48,462 nucleotides of DNA from JBHENC01 sp051000345 (GTDB lineage: Bacteria > Acidobacteriota > Blastocatellia > Pyrinomonadales > Pyrinomonadaceae), in assembly GCA_051000345.1 (NCBI GenBank), contig JBPCOJ010000045.1, positions 1-48,462 of the forward strand, in the 5' to 3' direction. Within the stretch, counting starts at the first letter, position 1. The number at the start of each line of letters is the position of its first letter. The notes beneath the pieces were generated by a model. It was not told where the DNA came from, made no database searches, and saw only the letters and a program-made list of their open reading frames with translations. This document shows, piece by piece, positions 1 through 8,217 of this stretch. The position numbers were made by a program, and so were the translations under genes.

Positions 1-211
1 TGTGGCTTGACACCACAGTAGCGTTTGAAGTGGGTCGGAGACAGCGATTTGATATGTTCATAGCTCATCTCTAAGTTGATGACCTAGACAATCCAATTTG
101 TCAAACAGCACTTATGAAAGAGGTCTATTTAATAAATTGCCACTAGCTTCAGCTAGTGGTCAGGGTGGTAAGCAATCAAGCGGCTTTAGCCGAATTTAAG
201 AAAAATCAATC

Positions 212-254
212 ATCCTTTCGGCTTTAGCCTAAGTTAGGCTAAAGCCGAAAGGAT
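212..254. repeat. Near-perfect 43-bp palindrome inside the repeat
   Basis: Arms 212-232 and 234-254 are exact reverse complements around one unpaired G at 233. Such a structure could cruciform as DNA, or form a long hairpin in RNA read from either strand. Confidence 0.85.
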
Positions 255-290
255 TTTATTTGAAAGGAATTCGGCTAAAGCCGCCTTTTT

Positions 291-378
291 GCGAATCAAC
301 TAAACCACTAGCTGAAGCTAGTGTCAACTAATTTGCGAACCAACTAAACCACTAGCTGAAGCTAGTGGCAACTAAAGA
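291..378. repeat. 44-bp tandem duplication
   Basis: Two nearly identical 44-base units, 291-334 and 335-378, each start GCGAA(T/C)CAACTAAACC. Each carries one copy of the CCACTAGCTGAAGCTAGTG palindrome. Only a few bases differ between the units, which suggests a recent duplication. Confidence 0.85.
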
Positions 379-437
379 ACAAAATGCCAATAGAACCTGG
401 TAACCAGCATCTAGTATCTAACCTCCGGCATCTTCCT

Positions 438-1883
438 TTAGGTTTGCATCGACGACAAAAAGTCTGCGTTGGATTTCGATTTCTCGAGACGTTCGAGGAC
501 GACTTCCATTTGTTCGACGGGCGAGAGCGGGTTGAGCACGCGGCGCATGACCCACACACGGCTGAGGTCTTCCTTGCTTAACAGCAGTTCTTCCTTGCGC
601 GTGCCGGAGCGCTGCAAATCAATCGCAGGGAAAAGGCGTTTGTCGCTCAAGCGGCGGTCAAGATGAATTTCGCAGTTGCCTGTGCCTTTGAATTCTTCAA
701 AGATCACGTCGTCCATGCGCGAGCCTGTGTCGATAAGAGCGGTGGCGATGATCGTAAGGCTTCCGCCTTCTTCGATGTTGCGCGCCGCGCCGAAAAAGCG
801 TTTCGGGCGCTGCAGTGCATTCGAGTCGATACCGCCGGAAAGAATCTTGCCGGAAGGCGGCACGACGGCATTGTGCGCGCGCGCAAGGCGCGTGATCGAA
901 TCGAGCAGAATCACCACGTCGCGCTTGTGCTCGACAAGCCGCTTGGCTTTTTCAATGACCATGTCTGCGACCTGTACGTGGCGCGTCGGCGGCTCGTCGA
1001 ACGTCGAGGAAATAACTTCGCCGTTGACGGAGCGCTGCATGTCCGTGACTTCTTCGGGGCGTTCGTCGATGAGCAAAACGATCAGCGTGACTTCGGGATG
1101 ATTTTGCGTGACGGAGTTGGCGATGGTTTGCAGCAGCATGGTTTTGCCGGTGCGCGGCGGAGCGACGATGAGTCCGCGCTGGCCTTTGCCGATGGGCGTC
1201 ACGAGGTCAATCACGCGCGCCGACAAATTATCCTTGTCGAGTTCCATGCGCAACTGTTCTTCTGGATAGAGCGGCGTCAGATTGTCGAAGAAAATCTTCT
1301 CGCGCGCCATGTCGGGCGCTTCAAAATTAATCGCTTCGACTTTGATAAGCGCGAAATAACGCTCGCCTTCCTTCGGCGGGCGAATCTGTCCGCTGACGGT
1401 ATCGCCCGTGCGCAAATCGAATTTGCGTATCTGCGAAGGCGACACATAAATGTCGTCGGGGCCGGGCAGATAGTTGTATTCGGGAGCGCGCAGAAAGCCG
1501 AAGCCGTCCGGCAAAGTTTCGAGCACGCCTTCGGAGAAGATAAGCCCGCTCTTTTCGGTCTGCGCAGCGAGGACTTTGAAAATAAGTTCCTGCTTGCGCA
1601 TCCCTGTCGCACCGGGGACGTCCATGCTTTTGGCGATTCCCGTGAGCTTTGAAATAGACATTTCCTTCAGCTCTGCGAGATTCAGGAGTTCGCCGTCCTT
1701 CAATTCTCTGACGGCGGAAGTTCCTGTTTCAGTCTCCGTCATCATTAATTGTGCATCTTCTTCGGCGACGGCGGTGGCAGTCTCCTTCGCCGTCGGCTTG
1801 TTGTTGGCGGCGGCGGTGGTTGTTGCGGCGGAAGCGTTGCTGCTCGTGGTGGTGGCGCGTGGGCGCGGTGTGCGTTGTGACAT
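438..1883 (-). CDS. rho: Transcription termination factor Rho
   Basis: Hexameric ATP-dependent RNA translocase that terminates transcription at unstructured C-rich RNA. The 481-aa product is about 60 residues longer than E. coli Rho because of a low-complexity Thr/Ala/Ser-rich head (residues 1-60) before the Rho_N helical domain (about 65-108). The RNA-binding cold-shock-like domain carries the RNP1-type motif DGFGFLR at 126-132. The ATPase core has Walker A APPRTGKT at 241-248, Walker B VVILLDS followed by ITRLARAHN, and the C-terminal SGTRKEELLL stretch. Walker A has Arg-Thr where E. coli has Lys-Ala. The gene is monocistronic or the last of the minus-strand block, separated from engB by 420 bp. 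The composite repeat lies just past its stop codon. The family assignment is certain. Confidence 0.98.
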   Translation of the reverse strand: MSQRTPRPRATTTSSNASAATTTAAANNKPTAKETATAVAEEDAQLMMTETETGTSAVRELKDGELLNLAELKEMSISKLTGIAKSMDVPGATGMRKQELIFKVLAAQTEKSGLIFSEGVLETLPDGFGFLRAPEYNYLPGPDDIYVSPSQIRKFDLRTGDTVSGQIRPPKEGERYFALIKVEAINFEAPDMAREKIFFDNLTPLYPEEQLRMELDKDNLSARVIDLVTPIGKGQRGLIVAPPRTGKTMLLQTIANSVTQNHPEVTLIVLLIDERPEEVTDMQRSVNGEVISSTFDEPPTRHVQVADMVIEKAKRLVEHKRDVVILLDSITRLARAHNAVVPPSGKILSGGIDSNALQRPKRFFGAARNIEEGGSLTIIATALIDTGSRMDDVIFEEFKGTGNCEIHLDRRLSDKRLFPAIDLQRSGTRKEELLLSKEDLSRVWVMRRVLNPLSPVEQMEVVLERLEKSKSNADFLSSMQT

Positions 1884-2303
1884 TTCGGTTATTCTTCCAT
1901 GCGGCGCTTTCGTTCGTGAAATTAGCCGCGACGATTAGTGCCTTGCGGTGTATGGCTGCCCCTTGTGGGTATTAACGGCGGCGCATTGATTCATCTGTTC
2001 GTTGATTCTTCGGAAATGGCCGCCCGGCATGTAAATAATTAATTAAGAAATCGGATGAAGTTTATGTACGGAAGTTTGCGTATCTGGCGGTGCATTCAGG
2101 AGGCGTGCGGGACGCCTCGTTTTTAACTTATATGCGCCGTGTGACGGGTTTCACTTCAACTCAAAAACTCGCGGCTGAAACTTCTCTGAATAGTTCCTTA
2201 CGGATTCATTCGTGTTAATCGTTAAGCGGCGGTTTGATGCTGGCCTCGCCCTGTGCGTGGCCTCGCTATACCGTCACGCGCTAACAACTCATATGCGAAA
2301 ACT
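1884..2303. other. Intergenic region, rho leader
   Basis: This is 420 bases between the engB stop and the rho start, both on the minus strand. I see no convincing ORF, RNA gene or repeat. Its length fits a rho promoter plus a long untranslated leader, which is common for autoregulated rho genes, but no promoter boxes are assigned. Confidence 0.4.
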
Positions 2304-2885
2304 TTATGTGGCGATCAAAGCTTTTTCAATTGCCCGCCAGATTTCGTCGCGCCCCTTTTTTGTGACAGAGGAATAAGCTATCACGTTTTCCGTGTTCATC
2401 AAACGACGAACGCGCGCGATGCTTTTCTGCAAATCGTTTTGAGAAAGCTTGTCGGATTTCGTGGCAACGATAAGTTGCGGCTTCATGTAATGCTGAAGCC
2501 AATCGTGAAGCTGCAAATCAAGTGTTGTGGGTTCGTGACGCGAATCTACGATCTGAATTGATAGCATAAGGCGCGTGCGTTTGGCAAGGTAGTTTTCCGC
2601 CATCTCGCTCCACGTTTGCTTGATTTCCTTCGGCACGCGCGCGTAGCCGTAGCCGGGAAGGTCTACGAAATGGAAACGCTTATTGAGCAGAAAGAAATTC
2701 AAGGACTGCGTTCTGCCCGGCGTCGAAGACGTGCGCGCGAGTCCCTTGACGCCGAGCAGGGAGTTCATCAAGCTCGATTTGCCGACGTTCGAGCGTCCGA
2801 GAAAAGCTATTTCCGGCAATTCCACGCGCGGCCAATCGTCTTCGGTAAACGCGCTCTTAACGAATTCGGCGCTCGTTATCTTCAT
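2304..2885 (-). CDS. engB: Ribosome biogenesis GTPase EngB (YihA/YsxC)
   Basis: Small TRAFAC-class GTPase needed for late assembly of the 50S ribosomal subunit in the cytoplasm. All G motifs are visible in the 193-aa product: G1 GRSNVGKS (residues 30-37), the G2 threonine in STPGRTQ, G3 DLPGYGYARV, G4 ATKSDKL (TKxD) and G5-like YSSVTKKG. Its length matches the family. Placement downstream of lon repeats the lon-ysxC order seen in Firmicutes and elsewhere, although here an unknown gene and a hairpin separate them. It is probably transcribed separately from the 146-aa gene upstream because of the inverted repeat at 2995-3030. Confidence 0.96.
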   Translation of the reverse strand: MKITSAEFVKSAFTEDDWPRVELPEIAFLGRSNVGKSSLMNSLLGVKGLARTSSTPGRTQSLNFFLLNKRFHFVDLPGYGYARVPKEIKQTWSEMAENYLAKRTRLMLSIQIVDSRHEPTTLDLQLHDWLQHYMKPQLIVATKSDKLSQNDLQKSIARVRRLMNTENVIAYSSVTKKGRDEIWRAIEKALIAT

Positions 2886-2994
2886 CTCAAACTTTCATCA
2901 AGACAGGCGCGCGGCGACGTAGGTTTCATAAAGCGGTAAGCGATATAGCCTCTCAATGCATTCGTGCGCTCCGCGCTTCTGCGTCGCCGTTACT

Positions 2995-3030
2995 CGATTT
3001 ACCGCGAATAATGTTGCTCGCGGTAAATCG
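2995..3030 (-). terminator. Terminator-like inverted repeat
   Basis: Perfect 13-bp arms, CGATTTACCGCGA and its complement, with a 10-nt loop. It lies 25 nt past the stop of the 146-aa gene read on the minus strand. No U-run follows, so it may act as an RNA 3'-end stabiliser or a Rho-assisted site and not as an intrinsic terminator. Confidence 0.55.
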
Positions 3031-3054
3031 GGAAGCTACTCAAACCTCGTTCGA

Positions 3055-3495
3055 TCAGGCTTGCGCGGCAGCGGCGCGCATTTCCGCGACGCGCTTGGAT
3101 CGTTCGCGCATTCCCGCCAGCCTTTCCTTGGCATCGGGATGGCGCATAATGAGTTTTTCGAGATGGCCGTAGGCTTCCGGCAATTTGAACATGGTTCGCA
3201 ACTCGGCGAGAAACGGCTCGATCTTCGAGAAGATGAAAAAGTGTTCGGCGTTTGCATCGTTGAACATCGCTTCATCGATTGCGCCGCTATTGACTAACGA
3301 AGCAGCCATATCCCAGTAAGAAACAACCATCCGAAAATATGCGCCGCTTTGCTCATTCATCATCGCATTGACGATGTCCTGCGTGCTTTCCGGGCTAAAC
3401 GCCCCGAACCACGCGCGCGCCTTGCGCATCGTTTCTTCGCGGCGAAGGTCATAAAGTTTAAGAATCAAATCAGCGTCTTCGTGTTTTGCGCTCAT
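3055..3495 (-). CDS. Unknown conserved-looking cytosolic protein, 146 aa
   Basis: I do not recognise this family with certainty. The product is predicted to be mostly helical, with no signal peptide and no long hydrophobic segment. It opens with a charged helix (DLILKLYDLRREETMRKARAWF) and continues through an aromatic-rich middle (AYFRMVVSYWDMAASLV, then HFFIFSKIEPFLAEL). It ends in a basic Ala-rich helix (MRERSKRVAEMRAAAAQA). DUF4760-type proteins have similar features, but that is only a guess. It lies between lon and engB, two genes usually adjacent, and hairpins flank it on both sides, so it may be an independent unit. Coding status rests on the clean reading frame and protein-like composition. 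Confidence 0.75.
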   Translation of the reverse strand: MSAKHEDADLILKLYDLRREETMRKARAWFGAFSPESTQDIVNAMMNEQSGAYFRMVVSYWDMAASLVNSGAIDEAMFNDANAEHFFIFSKIEPFLAELRTMFKLPEAYGHLEKLIMRHPDAKERLAGMRERSKRVAEMRAAAAQA

Positions 3496-3598
3496 AGCTT
3501 TTCTCCGTGTGAATACGTATGGGCGTATTTCGATTGCAAATAGCGTTGAAATACGAATTGAAAATTATTACGAATTAGCGGGACAGAAAGGTTTATAA

Positions 3599-3643
3599 AT
3601 GAAAGAGCGCGAGCTTGCAACCTGAAAACTCGCGCTCTTTCAT
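3599..3643 (-). terminator. Hairpin downstream of lon
   Basis: Perfect 15-bp arms, ATGAAAGAGCGCGAG (3599-3613) and its complement (3629-3643), with a 15-nt loop, lie 9 nt past the lon stop. On the minus strand the hairpin is followed by ATTTATAAACC, only a weak U-tract. It probably ends the lon transcript. Confidence 0.7.
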
Positions 3644-3651
3644 TGAACGAT

Positions 3652-6093
3652 TTATTCGGCGGGCGTGCCGACTCCGTGCGCCGGCGGTTCGGTCGTCCAC
3701 AAGGGCGGCGTTTTAGCTTCTTCGGTGGTCGTTGCCGTTTCATCTATCGGGCAAGCTTCTTCGAGGGCGAGCGCCAGCACTTCATCAATCGTCTCGACAA
3801 AGTGTACTTCCATTAATCCGCGCACTTCTTCGGGTACTTCTACTAAATCCTTTTCATTGTCCTTCGGCATGATGATCGTCGTGATGCCGAAGCGATGCGC
3901 CGCGAGCAGTTTTTCCTTGACGCCGCCGATGGGCAGCACGCGCCCGCGCAAAGTTATTTCGCCGGTCATCGCCACTTCCTTGCGCACAGGCGCGCGCGTC
4001 AGTGCCGATGCCATCGCCGTTGCTAAAGTAATGCCAGCCGAAGGCCCGTCCTTCGGAATCGCGCCTTCGGGAATGTGTATGTGCAGATCGCGCTTGCGTA
4101 TGAAATCGAGGCTCATGCCGAGCCGTTCGGCGCGTGCCTTGATGCACGTCAGAGCGGTCTGCGCGGACTCCTGCATAACTTCGCCGAGTTTGCCGGTCAA
4201 GGTCACGTTGCCGCGCCCGTTCGTAAGCGTCGCTTCTATTTGCAACACTTCGCCGCCGACTTCCGTCCACGCGAGGCCTGTGGCAAGCCCGACTTCGCTT
4301 TCCGCCGCAACGCCCTGCTGCCGGAACTTAATGGGGCCGAGCATCTCGCGCACGAGTTCCGCTGTGATGATTTCTTTGAACTCTTCGCCCGTGCTTGCGG
4401 CAACGAGTTTGCGCGCCACCTTGCGGCAGCATGAACCGATCTCGCGCTCCAAGTTTCGCACGCCCGCTTCACGCGTGTAGTGACGTATGATTTCCAGCAA
4501 TCCTTCGTCCGCCCATTCGAGTTGTTCGGGCTTGATGCCGTTGGCTTCGGCCTGCTTTGTCACGAGATGCCCTTTGGCAATCTCTAATTTCTCGCGCTCC
4601 GTGTAGCCGGATAAACGCAGTATTTCAAGCCTGTCCTGCAAGGCCGCAGGAATCGTGTGAAGCACGTTCGCCGTCGCAATGAAAAAGACTTTCGAGAGAT
4701 CATATTCAACATCCAGATAATGATCCTGAAACGAATTGTTTTGCTCCGGGTCGAGCACTTCCAAAAGCGCAGACGACGGGTCGCCGCGAAAATCTGCGCC
4801 GAGCTTATCGACTTCATCGAGGAGAATCAGCGGATTGGTCGTGCCAGCCTTTTTCATCATTTGAATAATCTGGCCGGGCAACGCGCCGATGTACGTGCGG
4901 CGGTGGCCGCGAATCTCCGCTTCGTCGCGCACGCCGCCTAAAGAGAGGCGAACGAACTTTCTGCCCGTCGCGCGCGCGATTGATTTACCGAGAGACGTTT
5001 TGCCGACTCCGGGCGGGCCGACGAAGCACAGGATAGAGCCTTTCGGATTCTTCACGAGCTGGCGCACGGCGAGGTATTCGAGAATGCGATCCTTTATTTT
5101 CTCTAGGCCGTAGTGGTCTTCGTCCAAAACTTCTTCGGCCTTTTGTAAGTCGCGTATCTCCTTCGACTTTTGCTTCCAAGGCACGCTCAAGAGCCAGTCG
5201 ATGTATGTGCGCGAGACGGTTCCTTCGGCGGACATCGGCGGCATCGCTTCGAGGCGGTGAAGTTCCTGCATAGCCTTTTCTTTGGCTTCGTCGGACATGC
5301 CCGCGTCTTCGATTTTCTTTTTCAATTCTTCGAGTTCGGCCTTTTCATCCTTGCGGCCAAGCTCTTTGTGAATCGCCTTCATCTGCTCGTTGAGGTAATA
5401 CTCCTTCTGCGCCTTTTCCATCTGTTTCTTAACGCGCGTCTGAATCACCTTATCGAGTTGACGTTTCTCCAACTCGCCTTCGAGCAGTTCGATGAGGCGT
5501 TGCAAACGTGCCTGCGCGGAAAAGATTTCCAGTAGCCCCTGCTTGTCTTCGACGCTGATGCGAAGTTGCGAAGCGAGCGCGTCCGCCAGATGCGACGGGT
5601 CTTGATTGCGCAGAGCGGTTTGCAAGGCGTCCGTCTGCGCGTCGGGCGCAAGACGCAAATGCTGTTCGACGAGTTGGTTGATGCGCGCGACGAGGGCATC
5701 GAGGCGCACGCCAGCTTCCGACGCTTGCGGCGCGCGGCGAACAATTGCTGTGAAGGCTCCATTGTCGTTTTCGACGCGCACGGTGGTGGCGCGCTCGCGG
5801 CCTTCGACGACGACTTTAATCTGTCCGTTGTCCTGCTTTTGCGATTGCAGAATGCGCCCCAAGGTTCCGATGCTGTAAACCTGTTCGGGCGTCGGTTCAT
5901 CAATCGTCGCATCGTGTTGCGTGGCGAGAAAGATTGTGCGGTCACCGGCCAACGCTTCTTCGAGCGCGCGCACGGAACCGGGGCGGCCAATCTTAAACGC
6001 GACTTTGGTGAACGGGAAAATGACTACATCGCGGATCGGCACCATCGGGTAACGCGCGATGTCTGTGGGGGTGCGGTCTGAATATTCTTCCAT
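3652..6093 (-). CDS. lon: ATP-dependent protease LonA
   Basis: Cytosolic AAA+ serine protease that unfolds and degrades misfolded and regulatory proteins. The 813-aa product has the standard LonA layout: an N-terminal substrate-binding domain (about 15-210), a coiled helical linker (about 210-300), an AAA+ module with Walker A GPPGVGKT at 359-366 and Walker B LILLDEVDKLG, and a C-terminal protease domain. The catalytic dyad is Ser685 in PKDGPSAG and Lys728 in GGVKEKLLAAH, with the same spacing as in E. coli Lon. The C-terminal tail of about 35 residues (Thr/Pro/Glu-rich) is longer than usual. It follows clpX and a secreted protein, an expanded version of the classical clpX-lon order. Confidence 0.98.
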   Translation of the reverse strand: MEEYSDRTPTDIARYPMVPIRDVVIFPFTKVAFKIGRPGSVRALEEALAGDRTIFLATQHDATIDEPTPEQVYSIGTLGRILQSQKQDNGQIKVVVEGRERATTVRVENDNGAFTAIVRRAPQASEAGVRLDALVARINQLVEQHLRLAPDAQTDALQTALRNQDPSHLADALASQLRISVEDKQGLLEIFSAQARLQRLIELLEGELEKRQLDKVIQTRVKKQMEKAQKEYYLNEQMKAIHKELGRKDEKAELEELKKKIEDAGMSDEAKEKAMQELHRLEAMPPMSAEGTVSRTYIDWLLSVPWKQKSKEIRDLQKAEEVLDEDHYGLEKIKDRILEYLAVRQLVKNPKGSILCFVGPPGVGKTSLGKSIARATGRKFVRLSLGGVRDEAEIRGHRRTYIGALPGQIIQMMKKAGTTNPLILLDEVDKLGADFRGDPSSALLEVLDPEQNNSFQDHYLDVEYDLSKVFFIATANVLHTIPAALQDRLEILRLSGYTEREKLEIAKGHLVTKQAEANGIKPEQLEWADEGLLEIIRHYTREAGVRNLEREIGSCCRKVARKLVAASTGEEFKEIITAELVREMLGPIKFRQQGVAAESEVGLATGLAWTEVGGEVLQIEATLTNGRGNVTLTGKLGEVMQESAQTALTCIKARAERLGMSLDFIRKRDLHIHIPEGAIPKDGPSAGITLATAMASALTRAPVRKEVAMTGEITLRGRVLPIGGVKEKLLAAHRFGITTIIMPKDNEKDLVEVPEEVRGLMEVHFVETIDEVLALALEEACPIDETATTTEEAKTPPLWTTEPPAHGVGTPAE

Positions 6094-6287
6094 ATCTCTA
6101 ATTCAACTCTTTCGTTCAAGTACCATACAAAGGCGCGAAGGGCGAGCCGCTCTCCATGTCGTCTCGCCCTCTCACGCGAACTAAACTTAATTGTAAAACA
6201 TTTCCCGCAGACGCGCCACTACCCTTACGAAAGTCGCCCGTTGATGTCCGCGCTCGACATAGCGGATCGTGCTTCGTCAGAAGTCAG

Positions 6288-6833
6288 TTAGGGCTTCGAT
6301 TTCTTTTCTTTCGACTTCTCTTCCTTTTCTTTATGTTTGAAGTTGCCGTAAAGCTGTCGCATGGATGATTTCTTTTCGCCGCGCGTGACTTGCAATAAGT
6401 TAATGAAATGATGCGTAAGATTTATTTCATTCGGTGCGCTAAAAGACATGCCGCCCGACATATCATAAGTTTCCGTTTCGCTCCACGCCGTTACGCGCGT
6501 CTTATCTTCCTTAACGATGAAGGCGCGCATCTGTGACTTTAGCGCCATCTGCTTGCCGCCATAACCGGGTGCTACGTCTCTGGATAGAGTGCTATATTCC
6601 AAGTAAAACCGCGCGACTTTCGGATCATCTACTACCGTTACACCGTCATACCCGCGAAGCATTGAAACGATATTTTTGCGCACGTCTGTATCTTCACAGA
6701 TAACATAAACGTCGTGAAAATCCTTGATAGTTTCGATTGAGCCACTTTCAGGTGCAACCACCTCTTGCGCCTTAACCACTAACGTACAGGTAAAGAGAAA
6801 ACAGAGCGTGAAGATTATTCGTGAGAGTTTCAT
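6288..6833 (-). CDS. Secreted protein of unknown function, 181 aa
   Basis: The product begins with a clear Sec signal peptide (Lys-Leu-Ser-Arg, then about 15 hydrophobic residues, with likely cleavage after VVKA-Q near residue 23). The mature part looks like a compact alpha/beta domain with short strands such as DVYVICED, VTVVDDPKVARFYLEYS and RAFIVKEDKTRVTAWSETE. It ends in an extremely Lys/Glu-rich tail (KHKEKEEKSKEKKSKP). The domain resembles the many small periplasmic proteins of unknown function in Acidobacteriota, but I cannot assign a family. It lies between clpX and lon on the same strand, with gaps of 95 and 194 bp. That is an odd place for an exported protein, so it may have its own promoter. 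Confidence 0.8.
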   Translation of the reverse strand: MKLSRIIFTLCFLFTCTLVVKAQEVVAPESGSIETIKDFHDVYVICEDTDVRKNIVSMLRGYDGVTVVDDPKVARFYLEYSTLSRDVAPGYGGKQMALKSQMRAFIVKEDKTRVTAWSETETYDMSGGMSFSAPNEINLTHHFINLLQVTRGEKKSSMRQLYGNFKHKEKEEKSKEKKSKP

Positions 6834-6928
6834 ATTGTCCTTTCGTGTCCATTAGTATTGCTGGTATGGCGGATTTGCTGGCAGTGGCTCAACTGTCTTA
6901 CCGAATTATACTAACGCTTGCAGACAGC

Positions 6929-8173
6929 TTAGGCCGCAGCGCCGTCAACGCCCGCGAGACCTTCGCCGGGAATGGCGCGGTGGCGTTCGACCATCTCGGA
7001 GGTGATGACGAATTCTTTGAGGCGCTTTTGCGAGGGCAGCGTGTACATCGCGTCGAGCAATAAATCTTCGAGGATCATCATCAAACCGCGTGCGCCGACT
7101 TTGCGTTCGACGGCTTGGCGTGCGACGGCTTTGAGGGCGTCGTCTGTGAATTTGAGGCGGACGTTGTCGAACTCGAAGCGTTTTTGATATTGCTTGACGA
7201 GGGCGTTCTTCGGCTCTGTGAGAATCTTGATGAGCGCGGCTTCGTCCAGTTCGTGCAGCACGCCGCAGACGGGCAGGCGTCCGACGAATTCCGGGATCAA
7301 GCCGTAGCGCACGAGGTCTTCGGGTTGCGTGGCGGATAAAGCCTCCGCGTTGCGATGAGCGCCCGATTTGACTTCGGCGTGAAAGCCCATCGACTTATTG
7401 CGCAGACGCCTTTCGACGACCTTTTCCAAGCCCACGAATGCGCCGCCGCAGATGAAGAGAATGTTCGTCGTATCAATTGGGAAAAATTCTTGATGCGGAT
7501 GCTTGCGCCCGCCCTGCGGCGGCACGTTGGCGATTGTGCCTTCGAGAATTTTTAGCAGCGCTTGCTGGACGCCTTCGCCGGACACGTCGCGCGTGATCGA
7601 AGGGTTTTCATCCTTGCGGCAAATCTTGTCAACTTCGTCTATGTAGATGATGCCTTGCTGCGCGCGTTCGACATCGCCGCCCGCCGCCTGAAGAAGTTTC
7701 AAGACGATGTTCTCGACATCTTCGCCGACGTAGCCAGCTTCCGTGAGCGTCGTCGCGTCAACGATGGTGAAGGGAACAGAGAGCATACGCGCGAGAGTTT
7801 GCGCGAGAAGTGTTTTGCCGGTTCCGGTCGGGCCAATCAAGAGGATGTTTGATTTCTGGATTTCGACATCCGAGCGGCGGCGCGCAATCTCTATGCGTTT
7901 GTAATGCTGATAGACGGCGACAGCGAGACGCTTTTTCGTTTCTTCCTGCCCAATGACGTATTCATCAAGGAAGCCTTTGATCTCGTTCGGCTTCGGCAAA
8001 GGCGGGCGCGTCGCGACTGATTCGGCGTTCTGGTCGTCTGTGATGATTTCGTTACAGATGTCTATGCACTCGTTGCAGATATAGACGGTGGGGCCTGCAA
8101 TAAGTTTCTTTACTTCGTTCTGCGACTTGCCGCAAAACGAACAGCGCAACGTGTCATCGGTTCGTCGTACCAT
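6929..8173 (-). CDS. clpX: ClpXP protease ATP-binding subunit ClpX
   Basis: AAA+ unfoldase that delivers tagged proteins to ClpP. The 414-aa product starts with the C4 zinc-binding domain (Cys11, Cys14, Cys33, Cys36), which dimerises and docks adaptors. Next come Walker A GPTGTGKT at 114-121, the pore loop GYVG, Walker B GIIYIDEVDK and sensor motifs. The ClpP-docking loop, usually IGF, reads MGF here (NKSMGFHAE). Its length is typical. It is 44 bp downstream of a small gene encoding two copies of the same zinc finger, and the whole set follows tig and clpP on the same strand. Confidence 0.98.
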   Translation of the reverse strand: MVRRTDDTLRCSFCGKSQNEVKKLIAGPTVYICNECIDICNEIITDDQNAESVATRPPLPKPNEIKGFLDEYVIGQEETKKRLAVAVYQHYKRIEIARRRSDVEIQKSNILLIGPTGTGKTLLAQTLARMLSVPFTIVDATTLTEAGYVGEDVENIVLKLLQAAGGDVERAQQGIIYIDEVDKICRKDENPSITRDVSGEGVQQALLKILEGTIANVPPQGGRKHPHQEFFPIDTTNILFICGGAFVGLEKVVERRLRNKSMGFHAEVKSGAHRNAEALSATQPEDLVRYGLIPEFVGRLPVCGVLHELDEAALIKILTEPKNALVKQYQKRFEFDNVRLKFTDDALKAVARQAVERKVGARGLMMILEDLLLDAMYTLPSQKRLKEFVITSEMVERHRAIPGEGLAGVDGAAA

Positions 8174-8217
8174 AGGCGTTTTAAGGTGGACTCCGTTGAA
8201 GTCAATCGAATTCGGGA

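Larger units (their letters stand above)
139..378. repeat. Composite palindromic interspersed repeat, copy 1
   Basis: This block is built from nested inverted repeats of two core words. The first is CCACTAGCT-NN-AGCTAGTGG, seen at 140-159 and twice more near 305-324 and 349-368. The second is CGGCTTTAGCCG and its complement. The centre, 212-254, is a perfect inverted repeat with 21-base arms and a single central base. It is framed by an outer pair of CGGCTTTAGCCGAATT (181-196) and its complement (about 268-283). The right side, 291-378, is a 44-bp tandem duplication. The same parts, in the same order, recur at 20259-20427. No ORF lies inside. The block sits 60 bp beyond the rho stop codon, so it could fold at the 3' end of that transcript. 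It resembles REP/BIME or MITE-like elements, but I cannot name the family. Nothing was identified in 1-138. Confidence 0.85.

Noticed and set aside
1..18. A tiny hairpin (TGTGG-CTTGACA-CCACA) at the window start
   Set aside because: Five base pairs at a cut end are too little to call a feature.
139..378. Repeats at the left end as a CRISPR array
   Set aside because: The units are palindromes of mixed type with no regular unique spacers, and no cas genes are near.
663..1652. A 329-aa open frame antisense to rho
   Set aside because: Overlaps the certain Rho gene fully; its Arg/Phe/His-rich composition is typical of the reverse frame of a GC-rich gene.
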